Below are positions 43,203-53,041 of a stretch of 64,000 bases of DNA, piece after piece. Below the pieces are notes generated by a model. That model worked only from the letters and a program-made list of their open reading frames with translations, searched no databases and was not told the DNA's origin. The first letter of the stretch is position 1, and every line of letters begins with the position of its first letter. The translations under genes and the position numbers were made by a program. The DNA is from Sinomonas sp. R1AF57 (lineage in GTDB: Bacteria; Actinomycetota; Actinomycetes; Actinomycetales; Micrococcaceae). The stretch covers positions 388,027 through 452,026 of the forward strand of contig NZ_CP022463.1 of NCBI RefSeq assembly GCF_002224485.1, in the 5' to 3' direction.

Positions 43203-45365
43203 CTAGTGCAGGGACCCGGTCAGGGCGCGCCACAGGAAGGTCTGGCTGCGGGCCTGGAGCGCGGCGGCCTGCCGGTTGTCGCTCGCCCCGGCGTGGCCGC
43301 CCTCGAGGGCCTCGTGGAACCAGACGTTCCGGATCCCCATGGCCTCCATGCGCGCGGCCATCTTGCGCGCCTGCACGGGCCCCACCCGGTCGTCGGAGGT
43401 CGCCGTCCAGATGAAGGTGTCCGGGTACTCCACCCCGTCGCGCAGCAGGTGGTACGGCGAGAAGGTCCGGAGGAACTCCCACTCCTCCGGCTTGTCCGGG
43501 TCGCCGTACTCGGCGATCCACGAGTAGCCCGCGGAGAGCTTCGTGTACCGGCGCATGTCCAGGAGCGGCACCCCGCAGGAGATCGCCCCGAACAGCTCCG
43601 GATAGTGGACGAGCATGTTCCCGACGAGCAGGCCGCCGTTCGAGCCGCCCGAGCAGCCCAGATGCTGCGGCGAGGTGACGCCGCGCCGGATGAGGTCCTG
43701 GGCGACCGCCGCGAAGTCCTCGTAGGCACGGTGTCGGTTCGCCTTGAGCGCCGCCTGGTGCCACGCGGGCCCGTACTCGCCGCCGCCGCGGATGTTCGCC
43801 ACGACGTACACGCCGCCCTTCTCGAGCCACGCCCTGCCGACCGTGCCGGAGTAGGCGGGCGTTCTGGCGATCTCGAACCCGCCGTAGCCGGAGAGCTGGG
43901 TCGGCGCAGTTCCGTCCAGCTCCAGCCCGACGGGGGATACCTGGAAATACGGCACCCGCGTGCCGTCTGCGGAGGCCGCGAAGTGCTGCTCCACCTCGAA
44001 GCGGGATTCGTCGAAGAACGACGGCGCCCGCTTGACTGCCGCGTGCTCCCCGCCGAGGGTTCCGCGCAGGAGGGTGGTGGGCGTCAGGAACCCTGTCGCG
44101 ATGAGCCAGTAGTCGTCGCCCGACTCGGGGTCCTCGTCGTCCACGGCGAAGCTCTCGACGAGGTGCAGCGGCGGGCACGCGTCGAGCACCCGGGGCGACC
44201 ACCCGGCGTCGTGCGCTGCGGAGCCGGGCTCCCGCGGCGTGAGCACCCGGATCTCGGAGGAGACGTCGCGGAGCAGGTTGAGCATGAGGTGGCTCTTCGT
44301 CCAGGACCAGGACTGGAGCGAGGTGTGCTCATCGGGGGTGAACAGGACGGTGAGGTCCCGGGACCCTGCCATGAACTCGTCGAAGCCGGCCACGAGCAGG
44401 GAGCCGCCGGGGTACACCCGCCCGTCGCTGCTCCCGCCGACGGTCCAGTCGCGCTGGGGCCGGAACAGGATCCACTCGCGGTGCAGGTCCACGTCGACAT
44501 TGGTGGGCACGGGGATCGGCGCCCAGGCCCCGTCCGCCCAGACCGAGTGCTGGACGTCGAAGAAGCTGATTCGGTCGCTCGCGAGAAGCCGCTCGAAGCC
44601 CGGGGTGTCGTCGAAGCCCGCGGAGGCCATCATGTGCTCCGCGGCGACCTCGAAGACGGTCTCGGCGTCCGCCAGATCGCCGCCGCGTGCCAGCTTCCGC
44701 ACGATGCGGGGGTACGAGGACGTGGTCGAGGCGTCCTCGCCGAGGGTCGAGGAGACCAGCAGCGTGTCCGCGTCGATCCAGTCCACCCCGCCCTTGGCAG
44801 CCGGCAGTTCGAAGCCGCCTGCTGTGGGGTCCACGAACGCGCGGTCCTCGACGTCGTACTCGCGCAGGGCCGCGGCGTCTCCTCCGTCGGGGGAGAGCCG
44901 GACCATGCAGCGGCGCCATGAGACGCCGTCGTCCGGCCGGAGGAAGCTCGCCCCGCCCCACACCCACTCGGTTCCCTCGGCGGCGGCGAGCGCGTCGAGG
45001 TCGAGCACGGCCTCCCACTCGGGGGCCTCGGTCACGTAGCTGTCCCACCGGGTGCGCCGCCACAGGCCCTTGGGGTGCTCGGCGTCGCGCCAGAAGTTGT
45101 AGTACCAGTCCCCGCGCTTCGCCACCATCGGAATGCGGTCCGTCGAGTCCATGACCTCGAGGATGCGGGCCTCGAGCTGCGCGTACTCGGCGTCCACGAG
45201 CAGGTCCTCAGTGCGGGCGTTCTGCTCGCGCACCCACGCCAGCTGGTCCTCGCCGTGGATGTCCTCGAGCCACAGGTTCTCGTCCACCGGCTCCCCGGGG
45301 AGGTGCGCCCACGTCTCGGTGTCGGCGGGCTGCGCTGTCTCGGCAGGGGTGGTGTCCGGGGTCAT
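43203..45365 (-). CDS. Prolyl-oligopeptidase-family serine peptidase (S9)
   Basis: A 720-residue peptidase. The N-terminal propeller domain (about 60-440) gates a C-terminal alpha/beta-hydrolase. The nucleophile is in GCSGGSNGGLLVG (Ser near residue 573), the Asp in TSDDRVGP and the His in EGGHAG near the end. The family cuts short proline-containing peptides. No signal peptide is visible, so it is probably cytoplasmic. ATG 45365 is six bases behind AAGGAT, a weak -10. It is divergent from the FAD protein gene with only 38 bp between the starts, which hold a GGGTT-N6-AACCC dyad. Confidence 0.93.
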   Translation of the reverse strand: MTPDTTPAETAQPADTETWAHLPGEPVDENLWLEDIHGEDQLAWVREQNARTEDLLVDAEYAQLEARILEVMDSTDRIPMVAKRGDWYYNFWRDAEHPKGLWRRTRWDSYVTEAPEWEAVLDLDALAAAEGTEWVWGGASFLRPDDGVSWRRCMVRLSPDGGDAAALREYDVEDRAFVDPTAGGFELPAAKGGVDWIDADTLLVSSTLGEDASTTSSYPRIVRKLARGGDLADAETVFEVAAEHMMASAGFDDTPGFERLLASDRISFFDVQHSVWADGAWAPIPVPTNVDVDLHREWILFRPQRDWTVGGSSDGRVYPGGSLLVAGFDEFMAGSRDLTVLFTPDEHTSLQSWSWTKSHLMLNLLRDVSSEIRVLTPREPGSAAHDAGWSPRVLDACPPLHLVESFAVDDEDPESGDDYWLIATGFLTPTTLLRGTLGGEHAAVKRAPSFFDESRFEVEQHFAASADGTRVPYFQVSPVGLELDGTAPTQLSGYGGFEIARTPAYSGTVGRAWLEKGGVYVVANIRGGGEYGPAWHQAALKANRHRAYEDFAAVAQDLIRRGVTSPQHLGCSGGSNGGLLVGNMLVHYPELFGAISCGVPLLDMRRYTKLSAGYSWIAEYGDPDKPEEWEFLRTFSPYHLLRDGVEYPDTFIWTATSDDRVGPVQARKMAARMEAMGIRNVWFHEALEGGHAGASDNRQAAALQARSQTFLWRALTGSLH

Positions 45366-45386
45366 GGGCCCATCCTTCCACGCCGC

Positions 45387-45402
45387 GGGTTAAGCTCAAC
45401 CC
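45387..45402. promoter_or_regulatory. GGGTT-N6-AACCC dyad in a 38-bp divergent promoter
   Basis: The dyad surrounds the TAAGCT -10 box (45391-45396) of the gene starting at 45404 and lies between the starts of two divergent genes. A protein bound here could control both. Confidence 0.4.
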
Positions 45403-45403
45403 T

Positions 45404-47356
45404 ATGGTCCGGGGAGGTGTGAAGCGCGTAGCCGTGGTGGGGGGCGGACCGCGCGGACTCTCCGCAGTGGAGCGGCTCCTCGCCGTCCGGGCAGCGCAGG
45501 AGGCTCCGGGGACCGCGCTGGAGATCACCGTCTACGACCCCTTCGATCCGGGCCCGGGCAAGGTCTGGCGCACAGGGCAGCCGCGACTGTTCCTGATGAA
45601 CACGCCCTCCTTCTACCCCACTGTGATCCCGAGCGAGCCGGGCATGGCCAAGCCCCTCGCCGGGACCAGCTTCGACGCGTGGCGCGACGCGCAGCGCAAC
45701 GCGATCCGCGCGGGACAGTGCTGCCTCGGCCCCGAGGAGCAGGCCGAGCTCAGCCGCCTCGACGCGAGCGGGTTCCCGCCGAGGGCGCTCTACGGGCGCT
45801 ACCTGGCCGAGACGTGGCAGGCGATCCTCGACGCCGCGCCGCCCGGCGCCGTCGTGTGCCACGTGCCGCAGGAGGTGGCCCGGGTCGGGCGCACCCCGCA
45901 TGGGTTCGCGGTCACGACGGCGGGCGGGCGCGCGCGGGAGGCCGACGCCGTCGTGCTCGCCCTCGGGCACGTCCCGGCGCGGCTCGGCCGTGACCAGCGC
46001 GTCCTGGCGGAATCCGCCGAACGGCTCGGCCTGACCTACCTTCCGCCGGCGGCTCCGGCGGACGTGGACTGGGACAGGCTGCCGGCCGGGAAGACCGTCC
46101 TGGTGCGCGGCATGGGGCTGAACTTCTTCGACGTCATGGTCCAGCTCACCGAGGGCCGGGGCGGGCGATTCTCAGAGCAGCCCGACGGGCGCCTGGCGTA
46201 CGAGCCCTCCGGGCGGGAGCCGCGGATCGTCGCGGCGTCACGGCGCGGGGTGCCCTACCGCGGCAAGGCGGAACTGGACTCGTACTACGCCCCCTCCATC
46301 GGGCTGCGCTGGTTCACCCGGGCCGCTGCCCTGGCCCCCCGGCGGGCAGGCATCGAGCCGTCCTTCGACCAGGACCTGTGGCCGCTCCTGCACCGCGACA
46401 CCCTCTGGGCCTACTACTCGACGCTCGCGCGGGTCGAGCCCGAGTCCGTGTCCGAGGGGTTCCTCGCCCGGCTCGACGAGGCGCTCGCCGTCGAGGGCCC
46501 CGCGTGGGAGCGGCTCGCAGCACGTGTGGCGCGCGACGGCGTGGCCCCGGCTCGGCGGCTCGACCTCCGCGCGCTCGGCGCACCGCTGGCCGGCTGGCAC
46601 GCGCAGGACCGGTCCGACCTCGACGCCTGCGTGCTCGCGTACCTCGACGAGGACGCCGCAGGGAGCGCGCGCGGCGAGGACGACCCGGTCAAGATGGCCA
46701 TCGCCGCGCTGCACCGCGGCCGGGCGGTGCTCAAGGAGGCGGTCGCGGACGGCGGCATCACCGAGGAGTCCTGGGTCTCGGGGCTGCGCGGCTGGTTCGA
46801 GGGCCTTGTCGAGGGGCTCGCGAGCGGCCCGCCGGCGCTGCGGATCCGGCAGATGGCGGCGCTCATGCGCGCAGGCGTCGTGGGAACGGTCGGTCCCGAG
46901 CCGCGCTTCTCGATCGACCGCTCGGAGCCGGCATTCACGGCGTCGTCCCCGTGGGTGGGGGCGCCCGACGTGCGCTCGAGGTATCTCGTGGAGGCCCTTG
47001 CCCCGGCCAACGTCGTGGCGCAGTCGGACTCCGCGCTCCTGTCGGGGCTGCTCGCGGACGGCCTTGTGCGCCCCAGATTCCTTGCCGGTACCGACGGCGT
47101 CCCGCGCCCCTCGACCGGTCTCGACGTCACGGCGCCGCCCTACCGCGCCCTGGACGTGAACGGGCAGCCGGTCGAGGGGCTGTACGTCCTCGGGCTCCAG
47201 CTTTCGGCGGTGCAGTGGGGGACGGCGATCGCGGCCGAGGCCCATGCGTTCGCTGCCCCCGGCGAGGCCCACGACGGCGCCCCGTACCCGAGTGGGCAGC
47301 GCACGCTCCGCGACGCCGACGCGATTGCGATGGACATCCTCGGCCGCGGCGTCTGA
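45404..47356 (+). CDS. FAD/NAD(P)-binding protein of unknown substrate
   Basis: A 650-residue flavoprotein with an N-terminal dinucleotide motif VAVVGGGPRGLSAVERLL, a second glycine-rich segment (VLVRGMGLNFFDVMVQL) and a long Arg/Ala-rich middle domain. It matches the FAD/NAD(P)-binding family (NAD_binding_9 type) common in Micrococcaceae, of unknown reaction. It may oxidise a small molecule or take part in siderophore or lysine/ornithine-type hydroxylation, but no such cluster is present. ATG 45404 lies seven bases after TAAGCT and no ribosome site fits, so a leaderless start is likely; GTG 45419 has a GGGGAGG too close to use. Ends before a strong hairpin. Confidence 0.78.
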   Translation: MVRGGVKRVAVVGGGPRGLSAVERLLAVRAAQEAPGTALEITVYDPFDPGPGKVWRTGQPRLFLMNTPSFYPTVIPSEPGMAKPLAGTSFDAWRDAQRNAIRAGQCCLGPEEQAELSRLDASGFPPRALYGRYLAETWQAILDAAPPGAVVCHVPQEVARVGRTPHGFAVTTAGGRAREADAVVLALGHVPARLGRDQRVLAESAERLGLTYLPPAAPADVDWDRLPAGKTVLVRGMGLNFFDVMVQLTEGRGGRFSEQPDGRLAYEPSGREPRIVAASRRGVPYRGKAELDSYYAPSIGLRWFTRAAALAPRRAGIEPSFDQDLWPLLHRDTLWAYYSTLARVEPESVSEGFLARLDEALAVEGPAWERLAARVARDGVAPARRLDLRALGAPLAGWHAQDRSDLDACVLAYLDEDAAGSARGEDDPVKMAIAALHRGRAVLKEAVADGGITEESWVSGLRGWFEGLVEGLASGPPALRIRQMAALMRAGVVGTVGPEPRFSIDRSEPAFTASSPWVGAPDVRSRYLVEALAPANVVAQSDSALLSGLLADGLVRPRFLAGTDGVPRPSTGLDVTAPPYRALDVNGQPVEGLYVLGLQLSAVQWGTAIAAEAHAFAAPGEAHDGAPYPSGQRTLRDADAIAMDILGRGV

Positions 47357-47394
47357 GCCCAGCCGGCGGCCTTGGGTACGGCCTCGGGTAGGAC

Positions 47395-47430
47395 GACGGC
47401 CGGGCCTTCCGTGCGGAAGGCCCGGCCGTC
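47395..47430. terminator. 16-bp perfect hairpin between convergent genes
   Basis: Arms 47395-47410 and 47415-47430 with a GTGC tetraloop, between stops at 47356 (+) and 47482 (-). No T-run; the stem is very strong. Confidence 0.75.
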
Positions 47431-47481
47431 GCCGTGCGTGCCCCGTGAGGGCCTCGGGACCCGTGATGGGCCCGCGTCAGG

Positions 47482-49557
47482 TCAGCGGGCGCAGACCTTC
47501 GTGTAGTTCTTCACGAGGGACTCGAGGGCCTGGGCGGACCGGTCGCCCGGGCGATCGAGGGTGGAGCCGAGGTCGAGGCAGGAGCCCGTCACCGTCGGCA
47601 CCGAGACCGGCAGCGTCACCGTGGTACCCGACTCCAGCGCCGAGGCCACGAGGGTCCCGCCCTGCAGCGCGTACGGGGCGCGGAAGTCCAGGGCTGCCTT
47701 GCCGCCGGCCACCGCGTAGGTGCCGATGAGCCGCGGCTCGCCGGACGCCGGGTAGTAGGTGAGCGAGAGCTGCGTGTTCGTCGGCGAGCCGAGCGAGGTG
47801 AGGTCGAGGCCTTGCACGCTGACGGAGAGCTGCTGGCCGCCGGTGACGGTGGCGGGCGCGTTCAGCACCTCGGCGCTGCGCTTGGCGAAGTCCGGCGCGA
47901 CCGGCTGGTGGCCGGACAGGTAGCCGATCCACGCGTCTCGGTCGATCAGGCCCGAGTCGCGCGTGGAGGTGCCCTGCGCGAACACATGGAAGTTGTCCCC
48001 GCCCTGCGCGAGGAAGCTGAACGTGCCGACGCGGTACGAACGCTGCGGGTCGACCGGTGTGCCATTGATGCGGACGGAGGTGATGCGGTCGCCCTCCGGC
48101 CGGGTCGAGTCGAAGGTGTAGGTGAGGTTCTTCGAGGTGCCCAGCTGCAGGTACGGACGGCTCGGGACCTTGCCCGCCGCGTCGCGCTGCCACTGCTGCT
48201 CGAGCATCGTCTTGACCTGGGCACCGGTGAGCGACGTGGTCCAGAGGTTGTTCACGAACGGCAGGACGGCGTTCGCCTCGGCGTACGTGACGACGCCGTC
48301 CGGCGCGTAGTAGAGCTCCGAGCGGAGGCCGCCCGGGTTCACGACGCCGATCTCCGCGCCGCCGAGGGTCGGATCCTTGAGCGAGTCGAGGAGCGAGTCG
48401 GCGACGAGGCCGCTGAGGGTGGACGACGACGCGCGGTCGTCGCGCGTGCCCCCGGAGAACGCGGTGGTGATGTCGGCGGTGACCGCCCCCACCGGCGTCC
48501 CGCCGATCGCCTCGGCTGCCTTGAGCGCCCTGTCGACGATGCCCTGGACCGCGGCGACGCGCGGGAACTGGGCCGCCAGCCCGGCGTCGTCCGCGGTGGT
48601 GCGCTTGATGTTGCCCTGCGAGTAGGCGACGACCTGCTTGGTCGCCGTGTCGACGCTCAGGTCGATACTGCCGATCTTCTCGCCGTAGCTCCCCGTCTGC
48701 AGCACGGGGCGGGTCTTGCCCGGCCGCCCGGGAACGGGGCCGTCCCAGGCGTATTCCTTGTGGGTATGGCCGGTGAGGATCGCCGCCACGTCGGCCGACG
48801 TCTGGGTCACGAGCTTCGCGAACGCGCCCCCGGCGGCGATCTCGGCATCGAGGGTCGCGCCCTCCTGGGTGCCGGCACCGGCGCCCTCGTGGTATTCCGC
48901 CACGATCACGTCCGCCGCGTTGGAGGCCCTGATCTGGCCCGCGACACGGTTGACGGCATCCGTCGGATCCCCGAAGTCCAGGCTGGCGATGCCGCCCGGG
49001 GAGACGAGCATGGGCGTTTCCTGGGTGACGACGCCGACCACGGCCACGCGCACGCCGTTCGCGTCGACGACCCGGTACTCCGGCAGGGCCGGCGTCTGGG
49101 TGCCCTTGAGGTAGACGTTCGCGCCGAGGTAGTCGAACCTCGCGTTCGCGCCGCCGTCGACGACGCGGGCCGTCAGGTCCGCGAAGCCCTTGTCGAACTC
49201 GTGGTTGCCCACAGCGCTGGCCTTGAGGTCGAGCGCGTTGAGCACGTCGATGGTGGGCTGGTCGTCCTGGCTCGCGGAAGCGAACAGGGACGCGCCGATG
49301 TTGTCCCCCGCCGAGAGCAGGACCGCCTTGCCGCCCGGCGCGGAGGCCTTGAGCTGCTCGACGGTCCCGGCGACCTTGACGGTGTTCTTGTCGATGCGGC
49401 CGTGGAAATCGTTGATGTTGATCAGGCGCACGTCCACGGTCGAAGCGGCGGCTGCCGGGGCGGCCAGGGCGGCCGAGACCGGGATCACCGCGAGGGGGGT
49501 CGCGGCCACGGCAGCGGCGACGAGCCCGCCGGAGAGCGGGCGGAATCTGTGGTTCAC
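47482..49557 (-). CDS. Secreted 5'-nucleotidase/metallophosphoesterase (UshA type)
   Basis: A 691-residue exported enzyme. Signal peptide about 1-38, ending AAAAS. The metallophosphatase domain (about 42-290) has INDFHGRID, SAGDNIG, GNHEFDKG and GHTHKEY, the metal ligands of the family. A C-terminal 5-nucleotidase domain (about 350-560) has VNPGGLRSELYY and GGDNFHVF. An extra beta-rich tail (about 580-691) follows. It hydrolyses extracellular nucleotides to nucleosides and phosphate. GTG 49557 has GGAGGA eight bases upstream. It follows the secreted nuclease gene by 28 bp, making a nucleic-acid and phosphate scavenging unit. Confidence 0.93.
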   Translation of the reverse strand: MNHRFRPLSGGLVAAAVAATPLAVIPVSAALAAPAAAASTVDVRLININDFHGRIDKNTVKVAGTVEQLKASAPGGKAVLLSAGDNIGASLFASASQDDQPTIDVLNALDLKASAVGNHEFDKGFADLTARVVDGGANARFDYLGANVYLKGTQTPALPEYRVVDANGVRVAVVGVVTQETPMLVSPGGIASLDFGDPTDAVNRVAGQIRASNAADVIVAEYHEGAGAGTQEGATLDAEIAAGGAFAKLVTQTSADVAAILTGHTHKEYAWDGPVPGRPGKTRPVLQTGSYGEKIGSIDLSVDTATKQVVAYSQGNIKRTTADDAGLAAQFPRVAAVQGIVDRALKAAEAIGGTPVGAVTADITTAFSGGTRDDRASSSTLSGLVADSLLDSLKDPTLGGAEIGVVNPGGLRSELYYAPDGVVTYAEANAVLPFVNNLWTTSLTGAQVKTMLEQQWQRDAAGKVPSRPYLQLGTSKNLTYTFDSTRPEGDRITSVRINGTPVDPQRSYRVGTFSFLAQGGDNFHVFAQGTSTRDSGLIDRDAWIGYLSGHQPVAPDFAKRSAEVLNAPATVTGGQQLSVSVQGLDLTSLGSPTNTQLSLTYYPASGEPRLIGTYAVAGGKAALDFRAPYALQGGTLVASALESGTTVTLPVSVPTVTGSCLDLGSTLDRPGDRSAQALESLVKNYTKVCAR

Positions 49558-49585
49558 AGTGTCATTCCTCCAGAGTGGGTGCGGG

Positions 49586-52114
49586 TCACTTCATCTGTCC
49601 GGGCGGGTTCCCGGCGTTGTCGGACTTCGAGGTGAGGTTGAAGCCGATCACGAACGGGTCGTGGTCCGAGGACCGGAACGGGCCCGGCGCGTAGTAGTCG
49701 GTGACGTTGTAGTTGAAGCGGCTGTACTCGAGGGCCACCGACTCGACCGAGTTGATGTTCCAGATGTCGGCGCCGCTCACGGTCGCGTCCGCCGCGGGGG
49801 AGGCCAGCACGTGGTCGAGCGAGCCGACCATGCCGCCGAAGGCGTACGAGTGCTTGCCGCCGGTGCGCAGTCCCTGGTCGATGTAGCCCGCCTCCGCGAG
49901 CACGGCCATCGGATCCTCGAAGGCATAGGAATTGAAGTCGCCCAAGAGGAACACCTTCTCCGTGTTGGCGGCGCCCTTCATCTGCTCCGCGAAGCCGACG
50001 AGCGCGCGGGCCTGGGCTGTGCGGGCGAGGTTCGAGGCGCCCTGGCCCTTGTCGGTGTCCTCCGGGGTGGCAGCGGAGCCCTTGGACTTGAAGTGGTTCA
50101 CGATCGCCACGAACTTGGTCGCGTTGTTGCCGCCCACGGGCTTGAACGCCTGCGCGAGCGGCTGGCGGGCGAGCCCGGTGTAGGCCGGGTCGTCGAGGAT
50201 CACCGACTCGTCGATCGGCTGCGCCACGTGCTTCTTGTAGATGAAGGCCGTGCGGATCACGTCCTCCTGCGCCGGCACCACTGAGGGGCTCGGGACAAAG
50301 GCCCACGTGGCTGCGCCGGTTGCGCCGTTGAGGGCGTTGACGAGCTTCTCGACCGCAGCGTCCCTCGGCAGGGCGAACTTCGCCGAGTTCTCGATCTCCT
50401 CGAGCGAGACGACGTCCGCGCCGGAGCCGTTGACCGCCGCGACGATCTTGGCCTGCTGCCGCCCGAAGCTCTCGGCATTGGCGGCGCCGCGTGCATCGCA
50501 GCCACCGCGGACGGTGACTGGATTGCCGTCGCGGTCGGTGTAGTAGGTGCACCCCGTGAGCTGGTCGCCCGTGGTGGGGAAGTAGTTGAGCACGTTGAAC
50601 GTGGCCAGCTTGAGGGTGCCGCCGACGTCGGCCGGCTTGTCCGCGCGGGTGTTGCCGAAGTGCGCGGGCTGGGCCGTTGCGGCGTTCGACGGCGTGAGCT
50701 GCTCGAGCGGCTGCAGCTTCCACGTGCTGTTGCGCCAGTCGAAGACCGTGTCGCCCGAGAACGTCACGGGCGAGCCGATCCGGACCGGATCGGCAGCAGT
50801 GAGGTACGGGAGGGGCTGGGCCTTTGTCAGGGCGTTGCTGAGGAAGTTGGTCGTGGCGCCGTCGTCGAGCGTGACACGGCGTGCCGCATTGTCGGCGACT
50901 GCCGCGCTGTACGCGTCCGAGCCGAAGGGTGCGAGCGCCGTCGGCTGCACGAGCGCGGACGTGCCCGCGGCGAGGCCGATCTCGCCGTACTGGTTCAGCG
51001 AGTAGTTGTCCGTGACCGTGAAGGGGCCCTCGGGGGCGACGAGCATGCCCTCGAGCGATTCCTTCGCCGATTCGGACAGGGGGAGGGCGAACGGTGTCGC
51101 TTTGACCTCCGGCACAGCCTCGGAGAGGACCCTGAGGCCTGAGGCCGCCACGCTCATCTGGGTGAGGTTGAAGTACTCGCTCACCGGTCCGGTCACCTCG
51201 ACGTAGTCGCCGCGATGCACGCTGCCGGCCGTCGCCGGGGAGTACACGAAGATCGCATCCGATCCTGTGCGCTCGTCCGCCGGGGTCCCTCCGGTGCCGG
51301 GCGTCTGGATGTAGTAGCCGTTGAATCCGCCGGTCGCATAGGCAGCGGTGACCTTGCCTCGCGTTGTGACGGTCTGGCCCGCGAGGGGGCTCACGGAGCC
51401 CGTGCCCTGGATGTCGGCAATGGCCTTCACAGCCGGCTCGGGATCGGGAGTTGTGCCCGTGCCGGCGGACCCCGAATTCTGCGGGGTGATCGCGGTGCTC
51501 AGCGTGAAGTCCGCCGAGTTGTCGTCGGTGTCCCTGCCGCCGGTGCGGTTGAGGCTGCGCACATCGGTGGTGGCCGACGGCGCGGCGGCGGCTTTGGTCT
51601 CGAACGTGTTCGACGTGCCGTACCCGAGCAGGTCGGCGACGTCCGGATTGCCGGTGAGGCTCCCGGTCGGCAGCGTGAGTGTGCTGGTCTTGCGGGCCAG
51701 GATGAGCGTGCCGGTGGTGGCGGAGGGGTTGAGCGAGGCGGAGGAGACGTCCGGTGTCGGGAGGTCGGCAGCCGTCGACGTGGCACTGTTCGTGGCACCT
51801 CCGACGAGCAGGTAGCCGCCAGCCTTGATGGTCTTTCCGCTCAGGCTCACCGTGGCGTTGGACGGGCCCGTCCCGGTCGCCGAGCGGTACTGCAGCGACC
51901 ACGTGCTCAGGTCGACATCCTGGGCAGAGGTGTTGCGCAGCTCGACGAACTTGTTCTTGAACGCGGCGCCGGCGCTGCCGCCGGAGAGGTAGGCCTCGTT
52001 GATGACGACGCCGGGCGCAAGGTCGGCGGCCGCGGCTGGAAGCGCAGTGACTAGCGGCGACGCAACGGCCACCGCGCAGAGGGCAAGGGCCGCTCTCCGT
52101 AAGGGATTCCCCAT
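49586..52114 (-). CDS. Secreted ExeM/NucH-like extracellular endonuclease
   Basis: An 842-residue exported nuclease. Signal peptide about 1-29. A lamin-tail domain (about 35-195) has VVINEAYLSGGSAG. An OB-fold segment (about 225-365) has GKVTAAYATGGFNGYYIQTPG. The EEP nuclease domain (about 500-830) has ATFNVLNYF, LEEIEN, NHFKSKG, LGDFNSY and SSDHDP, the catalytic Asn, Glu, His, Asp and His positions. It cuts extracellular DNA for phosphate or nucleotide use, or biofilm turnover. ATG 52114 has AAAGAGA upstream. The nucleotidase behind it would release phosphate from its products. Confidence 0.92.
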   Translation of the reverse strand: MGNPLRRAALALCAVAVASPLVTALPAAAADLAPGVVINEAYLSGGSAGAAFKNKFVELRNTSAQDVDLSTWSLQYRSATGTGPSNATVSLSGKTIKAGGYLLVGGATNSATSTAADLPTPDVSSASLNPSATTGTLILARKTSTLTLPTGSLTGNPDVADLLGYGTSNTFETKAAAAPSATTDVRSLNRTGGRDTDDNSADFTLSTAITPQNSGSAGTGTTPDPEPAVKAIADIQGTGSVSPLAGQTVTTRGKVTAAYATGGFNGYYIQTPGTGGTPADERTGSDAIFVYSPATAGSVHRGDYVEVTGPVSEYFNLTQMSVAASGLRVLSEAVPEVKATPFALPLSESAKESLEGMLVAPEGPFTVTDNYSLNQYGEIGLAAGTSALVQPTALAPFGSDAYSAAVADNAARRVTLDDGATTNFLSNALTKAQPLPYLTAADPVRIGSPVTFSGDTVFDWRNSTWKLQPLEQLTPSNAATAQPAHFGNTRADKPADVGGTLKLATFNVLNYFPTTGDQLTGCTYYTDRDGNPVTVRGGCDARGAANAESFGRQQAKIVAAVNGSGADVVSLEEIENSAKFALPRDAAVEKLVNALNGATGAATWAFVPSPSVVPAQEDVIRTAFIYKKHVAQPIDESVILDDPAYTGLARQPLAQAFKPVGGNNATKFVAIVNHFKSKGSAATPEDTDKGQGASNLARTAQARALVGFAEQMKGAANTEKVFLLGDFNSYAFEDPMAVLAEAGYIDQGLRTGGKHSYAFGGMVGSLDHVLASPAADATVSGADIWNINSVESVALEYSRFNYNVTDYYAPGPFRSSDHDPFVIGFNLTSKSDNAGNPPGQMK

Positions 52115-52201
52115 ATTCAGTTCTCTTTCACACGAGTGATGGGCAGCGATGGGACACGCCGTAGCGAACCAGCCGAATGTGAACGGAAGTTTTCAGGATG
52201 C

Positions 52202-52229
52202 GGGCGTGTCCGGGTGCGGGGACACGCCC
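52202..52229 (-). terminator. 10-bp stem downstream of the two-domain VOC gene
   Basis: GGGCGTGTCC (52202-52211) pairs with GGACACGCCC (52220-52229) directly after the stop at 52238 on the minus strand. Confidence 0.6.
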
Positions 52230-52237
52230 TGGAGCGT

Positions 52238-53041
52238 CTACCCCTCGACGCCTGGCTCCCCGCCCTGGCCCAGGTCCTGCATGATCCGGAAGGGCGCGCC
52301 CATCGGATCCGTGATGGCTGCCATGCGGCCGAACGGAGTGTCCGCGGCCGGCATCAGGACGGTGGACCCCATGGCCGTGGCCTTCTCGATGGCCTCGTCC
52401 GTGTTCTCGACGCCCCAGTAGACGGTCCAGTGAGACGGCACACCCTCGGGCAGGTCGCGTGCCGCGTCGAAGATCCCGGCCTGGGAGTTCCGGCCCTCGC
52501 CGAGGGTCGTGTAGCGGAACTCGGGGGTGTCGCTCATCACCGTCGTCTTCCAGGCGAGCGCCCTCTGGTAGAAGTCCACGGCCCTGTCGTAGTCCCGCGT
52601 GTGCAGCTCGAACCAGACGGGAGAGCCCGGCTCGGCGACCTTGCCGAAGCCCTTCATCCCGATGGGCTGCCACACGCCGAACGCCGCGCCGCCGGCGTCG
52701 CCGAACACGGCCATGTGACCCTGCTCGGGCACCTCCATGGGGGCCAGGAAGACCTGCCCCCCCGCTTCGGCCACGGCATCTGCTGTCGCGTTGAGGTCCT
52801 CGCTCGCCAGGTACACCGTCCATACGTCCGGCATCCCGGGCTGGTCCTCCATCCGGCGCATGAGGCCTGCCACCGCCTGGCCGTCTTTCGACGCCGTGAC
52901 GTAGCCTCCGTACGCCTCCTCGTCGCCGACCTCGTACGTCCAGCCGAAGAGCGTCCTGTAGAACTCCTTCGAGCGCTCGATGTCGCTCGTCATGAGGTCG
53001 GCCCAGCAGGGTGCGCCGGGAGTGGGATGTGGTGCGGGCAT
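52238..53041 (-). CDS. Two-domain VOC (glyoxalase-like) protein
   Basis: A 267-residue protein made of two tandem VOC domains, about 9-125 (WADLMTSDIERSKEFYRTLFGW) and 140-260 (ELHTRDYDRAVDFYQRALAW). The second repeats the fold of the first, as in type I ring-cleavage enzyme relatives. Metal-ligand positions are present only in part. ATG 53041 has GAGGAG about seven bases upstream. Substrate unknown. It is separate from the two single-domain VOC genes by domain number and start motif. Confidence 0.87.
   Translation of the reverse strand: MPAPHPTPGAPCWADLMTSDIERSKEFYRTLFGWTYEVGDEEAYGGYVTASKDGQAVAGLMRRMEDQPGMPDVWTVYLASEDLNATADAVAEAGGQVFLAPMEVPEQGHMAVFGDAGGAAFGVWQPIGMKGFGKVAEPGSPVWFELHTRDYDRAVDFYQRALAWKTTVMSDTPEFRYTTLGEGRNSQAGIFDAARDLPEGVPSHWTVYWGVENTDEAIEKATAMGSTVLMPAADTPFGRMAAITDPMGAPFRIMQDLGQGGEPGVEG

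Noticed and set aside
52160..52191. PHO box before the secreted nuclease
   Set aside because: GTTCAC and GTTCGC are present but their spacing is about 15 bp, not the 11-bp period of known actinobacterial PhoP boxes.
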